From positions 17,276,055 to 17,340,054 of the forward strand of contig NC_037599.1 of the NCBI RefSeq assembly GCF_003073045.1: DNA of 64,000 nt. The letters are read 5' to 3'. Positions 24,706-38,500 of this stretch are shown piece after piece; position 1 is the first letter of the stretch, and every line of letters starts with the position of its first letter. This DNA comes from Pomacea canaliculata (taxonomy: Eukaryota > Mollusca > Gastropoda > Architaenioglossa > Ampullariidae). The notes under the pieces were generated by a model that saw nothing but the letters and a program-made list of their open reading frames with translations, was not told the origin of the DNA and searched no databases. The position numbers and the translations under genes are program-made.

Positions 24706-26034
24706 AAAATGAAATGTCTGAGTCTATCATTAAAAGCAGCACAAGATGCTGACAAAAAAAAACCCAACAAAAAACACTTGAAGCAAGGTGAGTACAAATT
24801 ACAACACCTTCTCTTTTCAAAAAGTCTCTACAGCATAGCTACAAGACTTGATTGATGGGATCACATCACAGTTAATTGCAGTCTTCTGTTTAGAAGATCT
24901 CAAATATGGTGACTCCTGATGGATTGACCACTGCTGTCCTTGTTGAGGAGGAGGAACAACCAGCAGCTGTAGAGGAAGCCTGCCTTTTCTTATTCAGAAC
25001 CACAAGCCCCTAGTTGCAGTGCCAACTAGAGCTCCTGTTTTGCCTGAACTGCTCTGCTTCTTGTTTGCTTAGTTGTCAATAACCTTCCCTACAGGTTAGT
25101 TGTGGATTGCATAGACGCATCAGTCTGCTGTTACACACTGAATCTGATCTACAGTCTTATACATATCATTAGCTCAAGTGGTCGGTCTGGGTCTGCAAAT
25201 TATCCTGCAACCAATATACCTTTATGTACTAAACTTTGTGGGAGTAGTTATTATTTGGTTTAATTAATATACCTTTACCTTCACTGATAATGTTTAACCC
25301 TCAATGTTGTTATAGCAGATTTTAATGTTCTAATGCACTGTCTGAGTAGTTGGCAGTTTGCAATGTCAAAAAGCAACTGCCAAAGGGAAGGTATTGTTGT
25401 CAACTTTTCCTAAATTCTGAACTGCAAAGTTTATTCATGATCTGCAGTGCTTTGTTGAGTTGTTTCTACATACTGTCATGTGAACTTCACAAAAAAAGGG
25501 CATCCTTGATGTAAAAACAATTTATTAAATTTCTTTTGCCAAAAAAAAAAAAAAAAAAAAAAAAGTGAATAAGAGTAAACCTTTGAACAATGAAGGAGTT
25601 AGAGCTGCTAACACCCTATAAAACTGATAATCCACATTAAACTTTCGACTAAGTTTTAATACATTAGCTGTTCTAATGGATTTTTGCATGTTTTATGATA
25701 ATATATGATAAAACAGACGAACATGTTCATATATTTGATGCACTCATAATCTACCTTTTTTTTGTTTCTGGGATATGAGATTTGGCTATAAGTTTATTTT
25801 CAAATTCAAGTCTAAAAAACAATTGTCCAATATAATGGGAAAAAATAAGTGTATATAAGTGGAATTGCACAGATCAAACCCATGCTGTTCAGGGATCAAA
25901 TGTAACAGGTTTTATGTGGGATTTTTTTTCAGGTCTTTTCACTTGAACACAAATTTACTTAAGTGACCCTTCATGCATTTTAAAATGTATTTAAAAAATA
26001 AACCCAGATGCTCTAAACTCATGTGTAAATCATG

Positions 26035-26040
26035 TTTATT
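26035..26040 (-). terminator. Candidate poly(A) signal for intron-terminated FCHo transcript
   Basis: AATAAA on the minus strand, about 200 bases downstream of the in-frame stop reached by reading through the exon 25 donor. It would serve a short-tailed isoform. One hexamer in AT-rich DNA is weak evidence. Confidence 0.25.
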
Positions 26041-26288
26041 TTTTAACTATTTTGATGCTGATTTTGCTAAAGTTTAAGTGCACCTGGTAGGCAAATCTTG
26101 GAGAGGGACAGGGTGATATAAAGCAACTGAGTTAAACACATATTGTCACCAGTTTTTTTTTAATAGTGTTGTTCATTAATATCTTTTAAGCAGCTTCTTA
26201 TCATAACGACCGAGAAGTTATTACAAATCTTGATCTTATGAATGGAAGATATAAATACAACTAAGAAGAACTTGGTCACTTAGCTCAC

Positions 26289-26518
26289 CTGTTGCAAAGC
26301 GCTTCTTAATAAGCGACATCCTGTAGCCTGTGCCTACTAACTCAAAGTCCACCCCTGAAAGTGTGGCACCCTCTGCAGCAAATTGCAAGGCTGTGGTGGT
26401 TGGTTTTGCTGGGCCATCTTTGATGTCAAACTTGGCACGAATGCAGCCCTGTGACTCTTGTTCACTGACATCTGATATGTCGTTCAGTTTCCACATGGCA
26501 CGTTTTGTGTCAGCATCC
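26289..26518 (-). CDS. FCHO2: FCHo exon 25 (end of muHD)
   Basis: Reads [14 protein letters not shown], then [35 protein letters not shown] and [10 protein letters not shown]. The exon then meets a GTGAGC donor in phase 1. Reading through the donor would add about 14 non-conserved residues and a stop at 26236-26238, with an AATAAA at 26035-26040. Family members end 'RFATG(R/K)YLAD.', so a further tiny exon is expected. Confidence 0.93.
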
Positions 26519-29500
26519 CTTCAGTCAAAAGCAGCAAAAAGAGGTGACTGTTACAGCTCCTTACCACATCACAATTATAAACAATAGGTCTTGGTAACAA
26601 TGGAGAAAGGGAAGACAGAAACACTAAACTCTTTGATACCAGAAAAGCATAATTTACATAGATGTTACAATCACATATAATTACATACTTTTCTGGCAAG
26701 ACATCATCTTTCAAGCTGTTTTTGCTACCTGTTTAGCATTTGTTTTGTGTCTTTTTTTTGTGGGGGCGGGGGGAGGTTACAATTTTGAATGGTATGGTAT
26801 CACAATCTGGTAGATGCTTGTGCATCTTGAAGGATAGGGAAGGGAAACTAAACAGGGTTTTAGGCACAATTTTGTTTAGCTTGATGTTTTTTCCTGTGCA
26901 ATAATCGATTGTATTTTCATGAAAAATGAATGACAGAATAAATGAATACGGTATTTGTGGAACAACAGTGCCTTCTAAGTTATTTGAAAGAACAGAGTGG
27001 ATGTTGTTAGAAGAAAAACTGAATAAACAATAAATAAACACATCAAAAATATATAAAATAAAAATTATTTTGCTATTTTGTGAAGGATTAGTCAGCCACA
27101 AAAATAATCTAGAATATATTTCTAATTTTCCCTCATGCCATCCATGGCAATTTGATGCCACATCAATCATAATTTGAAAACTGTCTAGAATATGCATAGT
27201 AATCAAAAGATGTCAGAATTTACCAATTCGCTGATGGCAGGCTATGCATTTTTAACACCTCAGCATCAAGTCCAACTGCGACAGTGACATTCTTCAGCGT
27301 GGCAGCAACTGACATAGCTGAGGCATTGTAGCGGTAGTCCATGCGAAAATCCGTTGTGTTTTCTTCACACTTCCAGTACACTACCAGTGGCAGTGGGGTG
27401 CTATCAACACCTGCCTTGGCTTTTATCTTCACAAGAGTAAAAAGAGAAAAAAATAGAGATCATTTCCAAACCAATGTCTTTATACTGATGGTTAATGCAT
27501 GACAATGAGTAGAATAATAAAGCTGCTAGAAGTGAGTAGCCATAAAGTATTATATATTTGCATGGACAAATGTGATTGTAAATCAATGAAACTGTGCCAG
27601 TGTTTAAAGATGGCTAAGGTAGAAGTAGGATATCCAACACTAAGCATGAGACATTGCTTTCTTCTTTAAGGCAAAAGTATCTAGGTTAAGATCTCTCAGC
27701 TTTCGGTTTTGGTTCTAAGCTTCCTCTGTGATATCTAGACCTTCAGTCCATGCTATGATCCTCAAAAACCAGTGGAAATTTTTTTTTCTTAACTACGTGT
27801 CACAAAGTCTTATTTGCTCAAGAGTCATAGCAAGACTATATGCACCTGGTATTTAAGGATGTCAACATTGAAATAGGAGGCTGTCTTATTCTGTTCTCCC
27901 TGATGTCGTAGATGCTCTATGAGTGACAACATGTCAAATGTGAATGTCAACGTGTCAACACCTGTGTTTTGACTGCTGTCCCTGAAAAAATGACCAGAAG
28001 AAAAGCAACACTGCATTTAGGTTTAGCTGGAATTAAACCCTGGGCTGAAGAAATAAAAGAGGCAAGAACTCATATGTGTTGATATTTGACAGGGTAAAAA
28101 CACTGATGTGTTTCAAATTTCACAACAATGTGAAACATAGTTATGACTTAAGGCTCACAAAAAGTGCAGCTGCTATTAGAAAGCATTTTGTAAAAGAAAT
28201 AAGAATATGGCGAACATACTTAGATAACAGACTGCTATTGGGAATCAAGTTTTCAAGGTGACCATTGCTTCGTATACGAAAAGATAAAGAGGGTGGTGAT
28301 GGGTTGTCTGTGAAGACCTTGACAACACCTGCTGGAAATGACATCATCAGGTTGCCTGACATCCGTACAACACACCTGAGAAAATATGAAAACAGTATGA
28401 CTGACATGTCTGTAATAAAAATTAAAATGAAAAGGCCTCATATCTATCGTTTTGTGCAATGTAAAAATATCACACTTAAACACAGAAAACAAAAGGAAAA
28501 TTTCTATTGTAATAAATAAATTAAAAACTTGTAGTCTTTGCTGTCAAAGAAAAAAAAAACTTATTAAAACTTACTTTGTGGCATCATGACCCTTGAAGAA
28601 GGCATTGACTGTTTCTGTGAAGGCTATAGCAAGGGGAATAGTGTCAGACATGCCGATGGTGAGTGGACTGGGGCCTCGTGAAGATCCTACTGGCATTGAG
28701 GTAGTGTTGAATGTGACTGGTCCACTACTGTCACTGCGAACTAAGCTTGCAGGTCCATTCTGAACTTTCAGAGGCTGCAATGCAACATTAAAAATATTAC
28801 CAGTATGTCTTACTGTCTGCCATGCTTATTTTTTATGATAGGAAGCATTTTACTTGGACGCCATTCATGGATCAAAATACATTTTCCTACTTCTTCGGAC
28901 AAGAAATAATTATTTGGAGTATCTTGCTGCTAGGGAAAACATTTCACTGAAAGCAAGTCAGTTGTCAACTGCAATATTACAAAAAAACCTTGTTAAAAAC
29001 CCTTGACATTTTGAATTTACTCTTGAGATAATAAGAATTAAATTATTGACCAAGTGATAGTATATGAGGACATCGATGGTCACTAATTCTTCGACAAATA
29101 CCGATCACACACTCATACTTGCAGACGCTACTGTTCACACTGTTGGTTATACCCACCCGTAAATTTCCTCCATATACACATGGATGTACATGCACACTAC
29201 TCTTTCTCACATGCTCTCTCTTTCACAGTCCCCTTCTAGTACCGACATTGCACACATTGACTAACATGACTCAGTATTATTACTAATCAATAATTCTCTT
29301 AAACAATGTAGAAGATTTAGTTGATAAAGGCTCACACGCTTATCTGATCTGCTTTTCTGACTACATTTTTAATGTGGAGGTGCCCAAAAATAAAAGGACA
29401 GAAAGAAATTCTACACCCTTGCTGCTGTAATGTACATGCTGATATTTGCCTCGACAAGGAACTTTACCCAAACTGGCACAAAACAACTTTCAGTGTGTGA

Positions 29501-32500
29501 GTGAAATGCAGTTTATCATTAAATATATGGTATTTCTAATAGGGGTAGTGTCAAGTATTCCACCTGCCCCCACCTCCCCCCAAAAAAACAACCCCAACGC
29601 ACAAGTTTACTGAGCTCTGAATTTGATGCAGCATTCTTGAAAGTGCCCTATCATAATAATGGCAAAAATCACACTGGTTCATTCAAGTAAAAATAAACAA
29701 TCTATTTTCTTTCTTGTTATAGTCAAGTTTTAGTCAAGTCACTATCTCACCATGACCCCTCTATGCCGCAGTCTGGAATATTCCAATATTTGGTAGCTAG
29801 TATGTTTTAGATGAAATCAGTCTGTTTGCTTCAGTTTGTCTGGAGTTGTATTTTGGGTCTGTTGTAGACAGCATCAAGGTGGGATGGCTAACCAGCTACT
29901 GGAATCTTGGCTTTGCTATGCAGGTGTCGTGAATGTACATACATGAAATGACAGCTGGAGACAAACCTGTGGGAGAATTGCCCTTGAGCGTGACGGAGGC
30001 CTGGCCGGGAGAGCAGCAGGAAAGGATATGCTGCCACTGGTAGTTGGGGAGTTGAGCTGGCTAGTAGGTGTGGATTTGTACTTGATCTGCCCCCTATACT
30101 GCTGCCACTCTCATTGCTTGGGCTTAGCAAGTCAGTCAGGTCTGTGGAGAATATTTTCTTCTCAATTAAAGCACTGTTTTATTTCTATAAGAAAAACATC
30201 TCAGGACGACTTTCTATCACGATGACCATAAATCAACACAATTGTCCTCTTTCAAGACTGACCGACTCTTTCTTAATGTCAAGACAATCTGACTACAGAT
30301 TTACAACAAGAGCCAAAGCAGAGAATAACATGATATAAATTCACATTAGTGCAATAAAGTATAAACAATAACTGACTAAAATAAAATGAAAAAAAAAAAA
30401 AAAAGATGAAGGAGGAAGAGTTTGGAAGCAACTCCCAAAGCACTCCCAGCACCATTAGCACAGACAGACAATGTACTTACTGGATGGGGATGATGTCGGA
30501 AAAGAGGACCTTGAGGTCTGTGGGCCTGCAGAGGCAAGGTTCCAGTTAATCTCAGTCTTGGGGGAGATGGGAGATGGCAGGGTGTACGAGGTGCCTGTTG
30601 GTGTGGAAGCACTGGAGGAAGTACCAAAAAAGTCAAGGTTGAGGAGATCTTGACTTGGTTTACCACTGGAATAAAGAAGCAAAAATAAGGGTGTCAGCTT
30701 GCCTGATCAAATTCTTTGTGAAGCAATAATTTTTTGGTTTTTCTTGCTGTCATGTATCATTCTCAAGAACATGGATTATAATCTGATACAACTGATTATA
30801 ATGAGGATGATTAATCTTTCTGTGCTTTTCTGCGAGTAACGAGGAAATTAAAATAAATTCACTGTTAATGCTTTGTATGACTGCAAAAGTCTACACTGAG
30901 CTGTGCTGGTACATGTAGGGGGGTTGACAAAGGAACTGAGGAACTAAAGTATGGAACTTCATATGATGAGCAAACGAAGCAAATGATAAATTAAAATCTT
31001 TGATCAGGAAATAAAATGAGAACATTTAAACATACAATGATAGCAAATTACACCTACTCAATGATCAGTCTCAAAATAAGTGGTGATATTTGCAGTCTTA
31101 TATATTTCTTGTGGTTAAAGGAAGCAAGTAAAACTGAAAATATACAACTCAACTGGTTTAAAAATTCATTTTCAAATTATTTTAAAGTAAAAAATATGAT
31201 CAAATAACTGTGTCTCTGAAGGACAAATGGCTTTCAAATAGCACACAATTCATGTACATGTCAAGATGCCAAACTAAAGCTTTAGACAAAACACAGGTTA
31301 AAGCCAAAACATTTGAAGACAGGATAAATAAATAAGGTATGGGGTGAAAGTACAAACTGATGCTAAAATTCACAAGCAAACACACAAAGCTAGCATGTGT
31401 GTGTACTTACATGCATGCGCATACATGTGCGCAGGTAAAGTAAATAGTATAAATTGTTTTAATCATGTTTGGAGCAGAGAAAACAATGTAAGATGGTGTT
31501 TTTGAATCCCTCATGATTTTCTGAACAATTGACTTTTCCTGGATTTTGTTAGTGTATGAAGAAATGTATGATAATGTAATACTGCAAGGAAACATATAAG
31601 TGTGCATACAGAAAAATCCGTATATGATGAGGCAGAATTTGCTACAAACATGGAATTATTCTACTTTGCATAAGCTTAGACAAACTGTTATTTCTGCCAT
31701 TAGATAAAGCAAGCCACATATATTAACATCATGACAAAGTATGGGATGAGCTGTGAGTGCATGTGGGTCTGGTTGGTGTTGATATATGATGGGATATGAA
31801 TGTGTGTTGGTCAGTATACATGTAATTAACCTATAGCAGTTCAAGCTTGAGATTGTCTTTTGGGCAAATAAAGTTGTATAGTACTGATTTGTACAGTTTT
31901 TACACAGATTCCATGACTGTAGTGCTGGACATCACATGTGTGGTTCATCTTCATGTGGTTAAGGATAGACATGGTTGTGCTAGTGTCATGAAGCTGGCCC
32001 AGGCACAGTAGTAAATACAACTGTCAGATCATTTGACTCGAAATTAACTCTGGCTTGCATGCACAAAATGCTTTTCCCACAAATATCAAAACAAGGTTTC
32101 ACCACGATTTTATCTTAGTGTTCATACAAATTTCACCACCATATGATAAGACAACAAAGGTCAACTCTGAAAGATGAAACAAACTAAACTGCAAAACTAA
32201 AACAAGTCATTCTTACTTCCAAAACAAAAAATATTTGCATATATACATATACAAATACTTGTTAGAGCAGCCAAAAAATATATATATGAAAACAGTTGTT
32301 TTACATGACAAATGAAAAACTTAGTTGTAAATATATGCAAAATGCTCAAAGAGACTGGAACTGACCGAGTACGATTCCGGCCTAGAGTACAATATTTCCT
32401 GTGAAATGAGTAAATGCATGAAAATGATTTTGAAAATGTTTCTTTGTTTGAACAAGCAAGCAGTTGCATACTTTTCTCCCTACACCAAAAACAAGAAAAG

Positions 32501-35500
32501 CTCTCAAAATGGTTTAATGAAATGAGATGAAGATGTAAATCATTCTCTGACTCTGAGAGAAACAAAAGAAGAGGGTGAGTTTTTAAGAAATAAGAAAATA
32601 AGAAAGAAAATAAGAAAGAAAATAAGAAATAAGGTAAAGATAGAATAGAATTAAATCTAATACTGATACTAAGAACATATATGTACACAAGCACACACAC
32701 ATTTGTACCCTCTAACTCATTTTTTCATTCAATCATTGCCTGAAGAAAGATGGAAGAGAAAGATCAAAATAATGGTTGCTAAAGATTCTTTGCTGAAACA
32801 TCTATATGCATCCTTCTAAGGGAGACCTTGGATAAAATAAAAATGCATAAAGAACATAAAACCATGTGTTGCACAAGTATTAAAAATCCTAAAAAGGTAC
32901 AAGGTACTCACTCAAGTGTGTCTGACTCTGACTGTGACCTCTTCATCTTCTTGTCAATTGGGGTCTGACTTCGCTTTCTCTGTAAAAAATAAAATCTAAA
33001 TAAATTTCAATCTTTTAAATTTGTTCCCAGACATTTTTTGAAAGCAGAAAGAATGTTAAGACCAATCTTGGTTTTCTCTTCTAAAATTTTTAGAAAGACA
33101 TGCTTGTGAAGAAGATCAACAAGCAAGACTTTCAGAAAAAATTCTGAAGATGATCTAAACATTTGCCAATAGAAATTTTTTAATTGTTGATGTTATTTAG
33201 CAATGATTTTAGGAATACAACTACAATGTCTAAAGGTAAAGGATAAAAACTGTCTTGTCTTGGAAAATCTTGACAAATCTTAAGTTCAACCAAATATGTT
33301 TAGCTTTTTTCTGATAACATAAAAAACCCAAATAAGACACAGTGCTTGGTTGTCTCAAAGTGTTAGAGAAATGAGCATAATTCAGTGGTAAATATATTAC
33401 AAATGCAAAGGAGAAGATATGCCATGAATCCTAGTGCTGCTTTTTAAATTAAACTAAGTTTGTGTACCTAGGCATGCAAGTCAGTTCCACAATCTCCTCG
33501 CATGGTTTGATAGTTCTCTGCATTGAGACTGTAGTCACCCAAAGGATCGAAATGTGCTGACAAATAACTACTGCATTTTATATTTCAAATTCTGGGAAAG
33601 GACAGATATGAAAGAATAAAATCTTGCTGGAAACTAAACAAACATAAGAAAATGTGATGATCAACCAACCACTGCAGAGGGAGATAATCTAAGCCCCTCA
33701 AAGGAGGCACGGATGTCTTCAATGGTGCCTGTTGTAGAACTATTGTTTGTTGGACTCAGTGGTCGAATTTCCACTTTTATTTTTCTTCTGCTTTCTTCAC
33801 CATCTGGAATTTTTATGAAACAAGAAGGCACTGTTATATAGACTTTTCAAGACCAAATGGAACATTAAATGATTGATTCTCAAACTTCCGCCTGGTCTTT
33901 TGAAAGAAAATGTATGAGCAGATTATATACATGAAACACTACAAGTTTTAACTAACAGTTTCTGACAGAATGTTTGTTAAGTTGAATGCTATTTCTTGTC
34001 ACAAGACAAATTTAAATTTTATCCCCATGATGATCAATTTCTGACCTATCATAAAGGCACTTAAAATAAATATGTATAGTTCAGAGATGGCTGACCAGGT
34101 AATATTTCCAAAGGAACTGTTACATGAAGCACTATTCTGGTTTTTTTCTCTTTGAAAAACTACACCTGCCATGCAGTGCAGATGTTGTGAAAGCTTAACA
34201 TTTCACATGCAAGAATAAAAATATATATAAAAATACCTGAATCAGTGTCGCTATCACTGGAGTACCAGCTATTTTTATCTCCATTATCTGTGAAGAAGTC
34301 AAGAATCTCTGAATACTGACATTAACTGTGAATCAAATTCTTGCAGTACGTTTTATCATAATTTTTCTGCCTCTTTTCTTACACTTGCATTTCAAAGTTT
34401 TTTCTATGTCTAGTTACATGTGAAACTTAATTTAATCCAGTCTAAATTCTTGATTAAGATTTAAAACATGAAGGATACTATCCATAGGATTATCTGGACG
34501 AATGCGGTATCCTTCTTCATCTACTTCTGCTTCAGGGCCATCCTGTTGCACAAAACAGTCATCACCTTTAAAACTGAAAATCAGCTGTTCAGTTCTGTAG
34601 GTGAATATGTGACTAACATTATGCAGCTACAATCTCTTAACAAACACGGTGGTTGATGGATACCATGGTGGTAGATTTTTTTTGTCATTATGTTTACCTG
34701 AGTTGAGATGAGAATGCATCATAATCTCAGTGATTGAAAAAATAGAAATAATAAAAAAAAGTTACTCACCCCTTGACTTTCAGCATCCCTGTAAAAAATG
34801 TCATGAAAAGATTTCTGTAACTATTCGTTTAATGTCTGCTGCACTTAAAAAAAAAAAAAATAATAAAATTTATGAAGATCTTAACAATGTCAAAAGTACA
34901 ACAGCATGCCGTTGGCATGTCATTAGAATGGATATTAAGTGAATCAAATGTTCTCTACCACAACTTACACAGATTCACTGTCTTTGTCATCTTTGTCTTC
35001 TTTTTCTTTAGCTTCTTCTCTTTCTTCTTATTTTTGTTCTTCAAGAACCCTAACAGAAAGAACATTACTTCCTTTCAGCAACTGAGTCAATCTGTCAGTT
35101 ATAACACAAAGAATAAAGAAGAAAATTTATAATGTGATTGCACTTGGAGAAGCTGGGGTTGGGGCCCCTGAGGCTATACCATTTTGTCAACAGGCAGAAC
35201 ACTTCTAGTATCATTACAGAACTTTAAAAAAATATTTTATACTTTACTATAAGCAGTCTTGTCTCATTATAGCTGTTGTAGACTGAAAGCAAAGCCTCAT
35301 TTAAATCCAAACATTGACAAAGAGTTTTCACTTTAACTATGTGATAACTGAATTACTTTCTGCTAACCTGAGATATTTAGTTGTAGCTATTGCTCTAAAC
35401 AAAAATTTTAAATTAAAAAAAAACTTGCACTAGAAATGTAATTTTTCTTCCCTTATAGTTCAAATGACAATCAAGATAATGAACATACAAAGTCACGTAC

Positions 35501-38500
35501 ATTACTAATGTTAAAGAAAGGGAAAAAACAAAAGAGGAAAAAAACTTTAAAAAATCCAAACAAACCAAAATGGTGCTTTTGCCTATGAATGCTACCATTA
35601 AATGGCTGCAAGAGCTGTTATGATAAGCATACATGCTACACTTCATGTCTTTATCACACCTCTCACAACATATGTGGTTGGAAAAGGCAAGATTTCTTAC
35701 CAAAATGCATACCATTTGCAAACTGGAAGAGCTATACATTTTTACTTTAGACATCAGCTTTCAAAAATGGAAAAGCACAGCAGTAGCACACGGATGATAC
35801 ACATTTTATTAGATATCTACCCACCCACCTGCTATTTACTTCTCTAATGAATGATTGATAATTTCAGCAATAACTGTTCACAGAAAGTTGACAGAAAACT
35901 AGGAAATGGTAAAAATGATCAAGCTGCTAGTTCTGATCTTGAAATAATCCTGTTTCTTTATGCCACTTATTTTTATTCCACCTCTCTTAACCGGTCTGCA
36001 ACATACAACTTTGAACTAAGGCTTATAATCTAGCCAAGAAATATACTATCTTTAACAGCAACGAAACAACAATTGGTCAACAGGATTCTTATAAGCTTCA
36101 GGATCCCTAAAGCTTAGAAATAAAAACTCACTTCAATAACAGCCCATCATCAATATAATCAACTGGTTGATATTTTTTCAATTTCAAGCAAGACCACTCT
36201 TTACATGATTTTGCTTCAAAACAGACAAGAGGTTTTGGACAACTTTGACTCTAGGATGTTCTTTTAGGTCATTAATCTCAAAGGTTTGTTTTCTTAAAAT
36301 AAAAATATAGAAATTTGTGAGACTTTAAAATTTACTGTTATCTTAGAAGCAAAAACATTAAGACTTGTTGCAAATGCTAGATGACTGACCTAAATAAAAC
36401 GTACTTGACCAGTTTTAGTGCAGCAACAAAAAAATTCTGCTTAAACTGCAATCCTGCCTCTGTGTGTGCATGCATGTGCACTTACACATATGCATATAAA
36501 TACATGTTATATATATAAACGTGCATAAAGCAAACACATTAAGTTTTTTATAGTCAAACATCAAATCTATAATCTTGTAGCTATAAAATTTACAGGAATA
36601 TAAAAATGCTACAATTATATATATATTTGCAAAAATTGCAGCACAATACAGGTAATGCAAATAATGCAGATCTAAAACAGTACATGGCAAAAAAGCATTT
36701 AGGGAGGGTGAGAACAACAAAAGCACTGCAGATGTTAGAATGCAAAATACATCTACTGATCTAAATAGCTAAGAATTGTTTTTGGCTGGCAAATTATTAA
36801 GTTAATCCATTTTCAAGATAACTTCAAGGAAACATCACATATGTCAAGCTTTTCATAATCTACACAGAATAATCTCTACATGCAGTTTCTCTTGTTGCTG
36901 TAACTATGCATGCCCAAATGATTGATTACTGGTACAGAAGCAAGGGCATCAGAAAGTTAGCAAAGCTATAAAACTTCGTGAGATTTTAGATGAAGAACTC
37001 AAAAGAGCATGCAGTGGACTCTAATGTCAATGATGGCAAGCCTAGTCCCTTTAGATTGCAATTTATGAAGTGCAGACCTATTTATGTTTGAAATTATGGC
37101 TAAACACAATCACAACTACCACTTTCCCCACTATATTGGAAAACCGCCACAATGGCATAAAATAATGGTCATCTGGAATTAAAATGTTAAATGTTTATTT
37201 CAAAAACGTGAAACTGGAAATATGTACACGTAGATGGTGCTAATGATCTGATGATTAATAACAAATTCACAAAGTAATTAAAGTATGATAAAGGTCACTC
37301 TTGCCTTTTTGATTTTATAAAAATATTTTTTATTCTAATGCATGCATGTTGATAAGCTGAGAGAGGAGGGATTGGGCAGAACGGCTGCCTAGGAAAAAAA
37401 ATCTGATTACTAAAATTCTTTTAACCTAACTATTCTGAGAAAGAGAGAGACTGCCTTATAGGCCCAGATAAAACCAGGAAAAAGATATTGCCTTCACCAC
37501 TACCTAAAAAAAGCCAGTCACTTAAATTATTTTACCACATATACATTAATGAGGAAAAATTTATATCATGTATATTATGCATAAAACAACATATAAGTCT
37601 GAAAGAAGAACAATTCAAACCAGAATTGTATCACTTAGGCAGATGAAGAAGGCAAAAAAAAAAAAAAAATTGAGAAATGATTACAAATTTAAGAATGGGT
37701 AATATTTAAGTATAAATGAATTGGTTACACAACTGTATATGACAGACTGTCAAGGCCAAACATCTGGCTACAAATACAAAATGCAAGAACCAGAAAACAC
37801 CAAATCATTATGATTGAATAGTCAAATTTGAATGACTGAACACCAGGCATGCACAAATGGCCCAAATCCAAGCTGAGCTGATCTACTTTCTAGTGCTGGC
37901 TCAAAGGCAAAAGCCAAAGCCTAGGTCAGAAATTAAACCTTGGTCTTGTTTTCTACTCAAAGTTTCTTTTTCTTAGTAAAGGATCAGATCATTTCAATAC
38001 ATTTTAAAAAGTGGCAGAAATGCTAGACATATGAGATAAACAATATGTTATTCTTCTTTCCCCTTACGTATGAGTTTCTTTTGTTTCTTTTTGCGTGCTT
38101 CTTAATCAACTAGTCCTAGCACAAAGTTACATATCGTGATTCTTTGTTAAAATCTTTTGTTTCAAAATTGGAGACCAAGATTTCATTGCAACCTCCTTAA
38201 CTGCTAATGATGACATGTTGAATATCCAAATAAAAGAAATCAAAACAACTCAAGGCAGACTGAAACCACAGCAAAGAAGGAAACAAAATAAAAGCAAAAT
38301 AATAATAATAAAAAAAGCTGCAGCCCATTACAACAGCCCTAAATCAGAAAAAAGACCAATGGATAGAGGTACAAAACGGAACACATGGAAAGATGTCAGT
38401 TCCCTTGGTTAAGCAGATGCAAGCAATGCTTAGCATGCAAATACAATGCCCAGTTCTCCCCTTTTATAGTCTAGCAAAGCTTTAGTAACCTGCTGTAACC

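Noticed and set aside
32560..32640. GAAA/TAAGAAA tandem purine tract
   Set aside because: Simple sequence in an FCHo intron; not a CRISPR array, since no spacer/repeat pattern exists here or elsewhere in the window.
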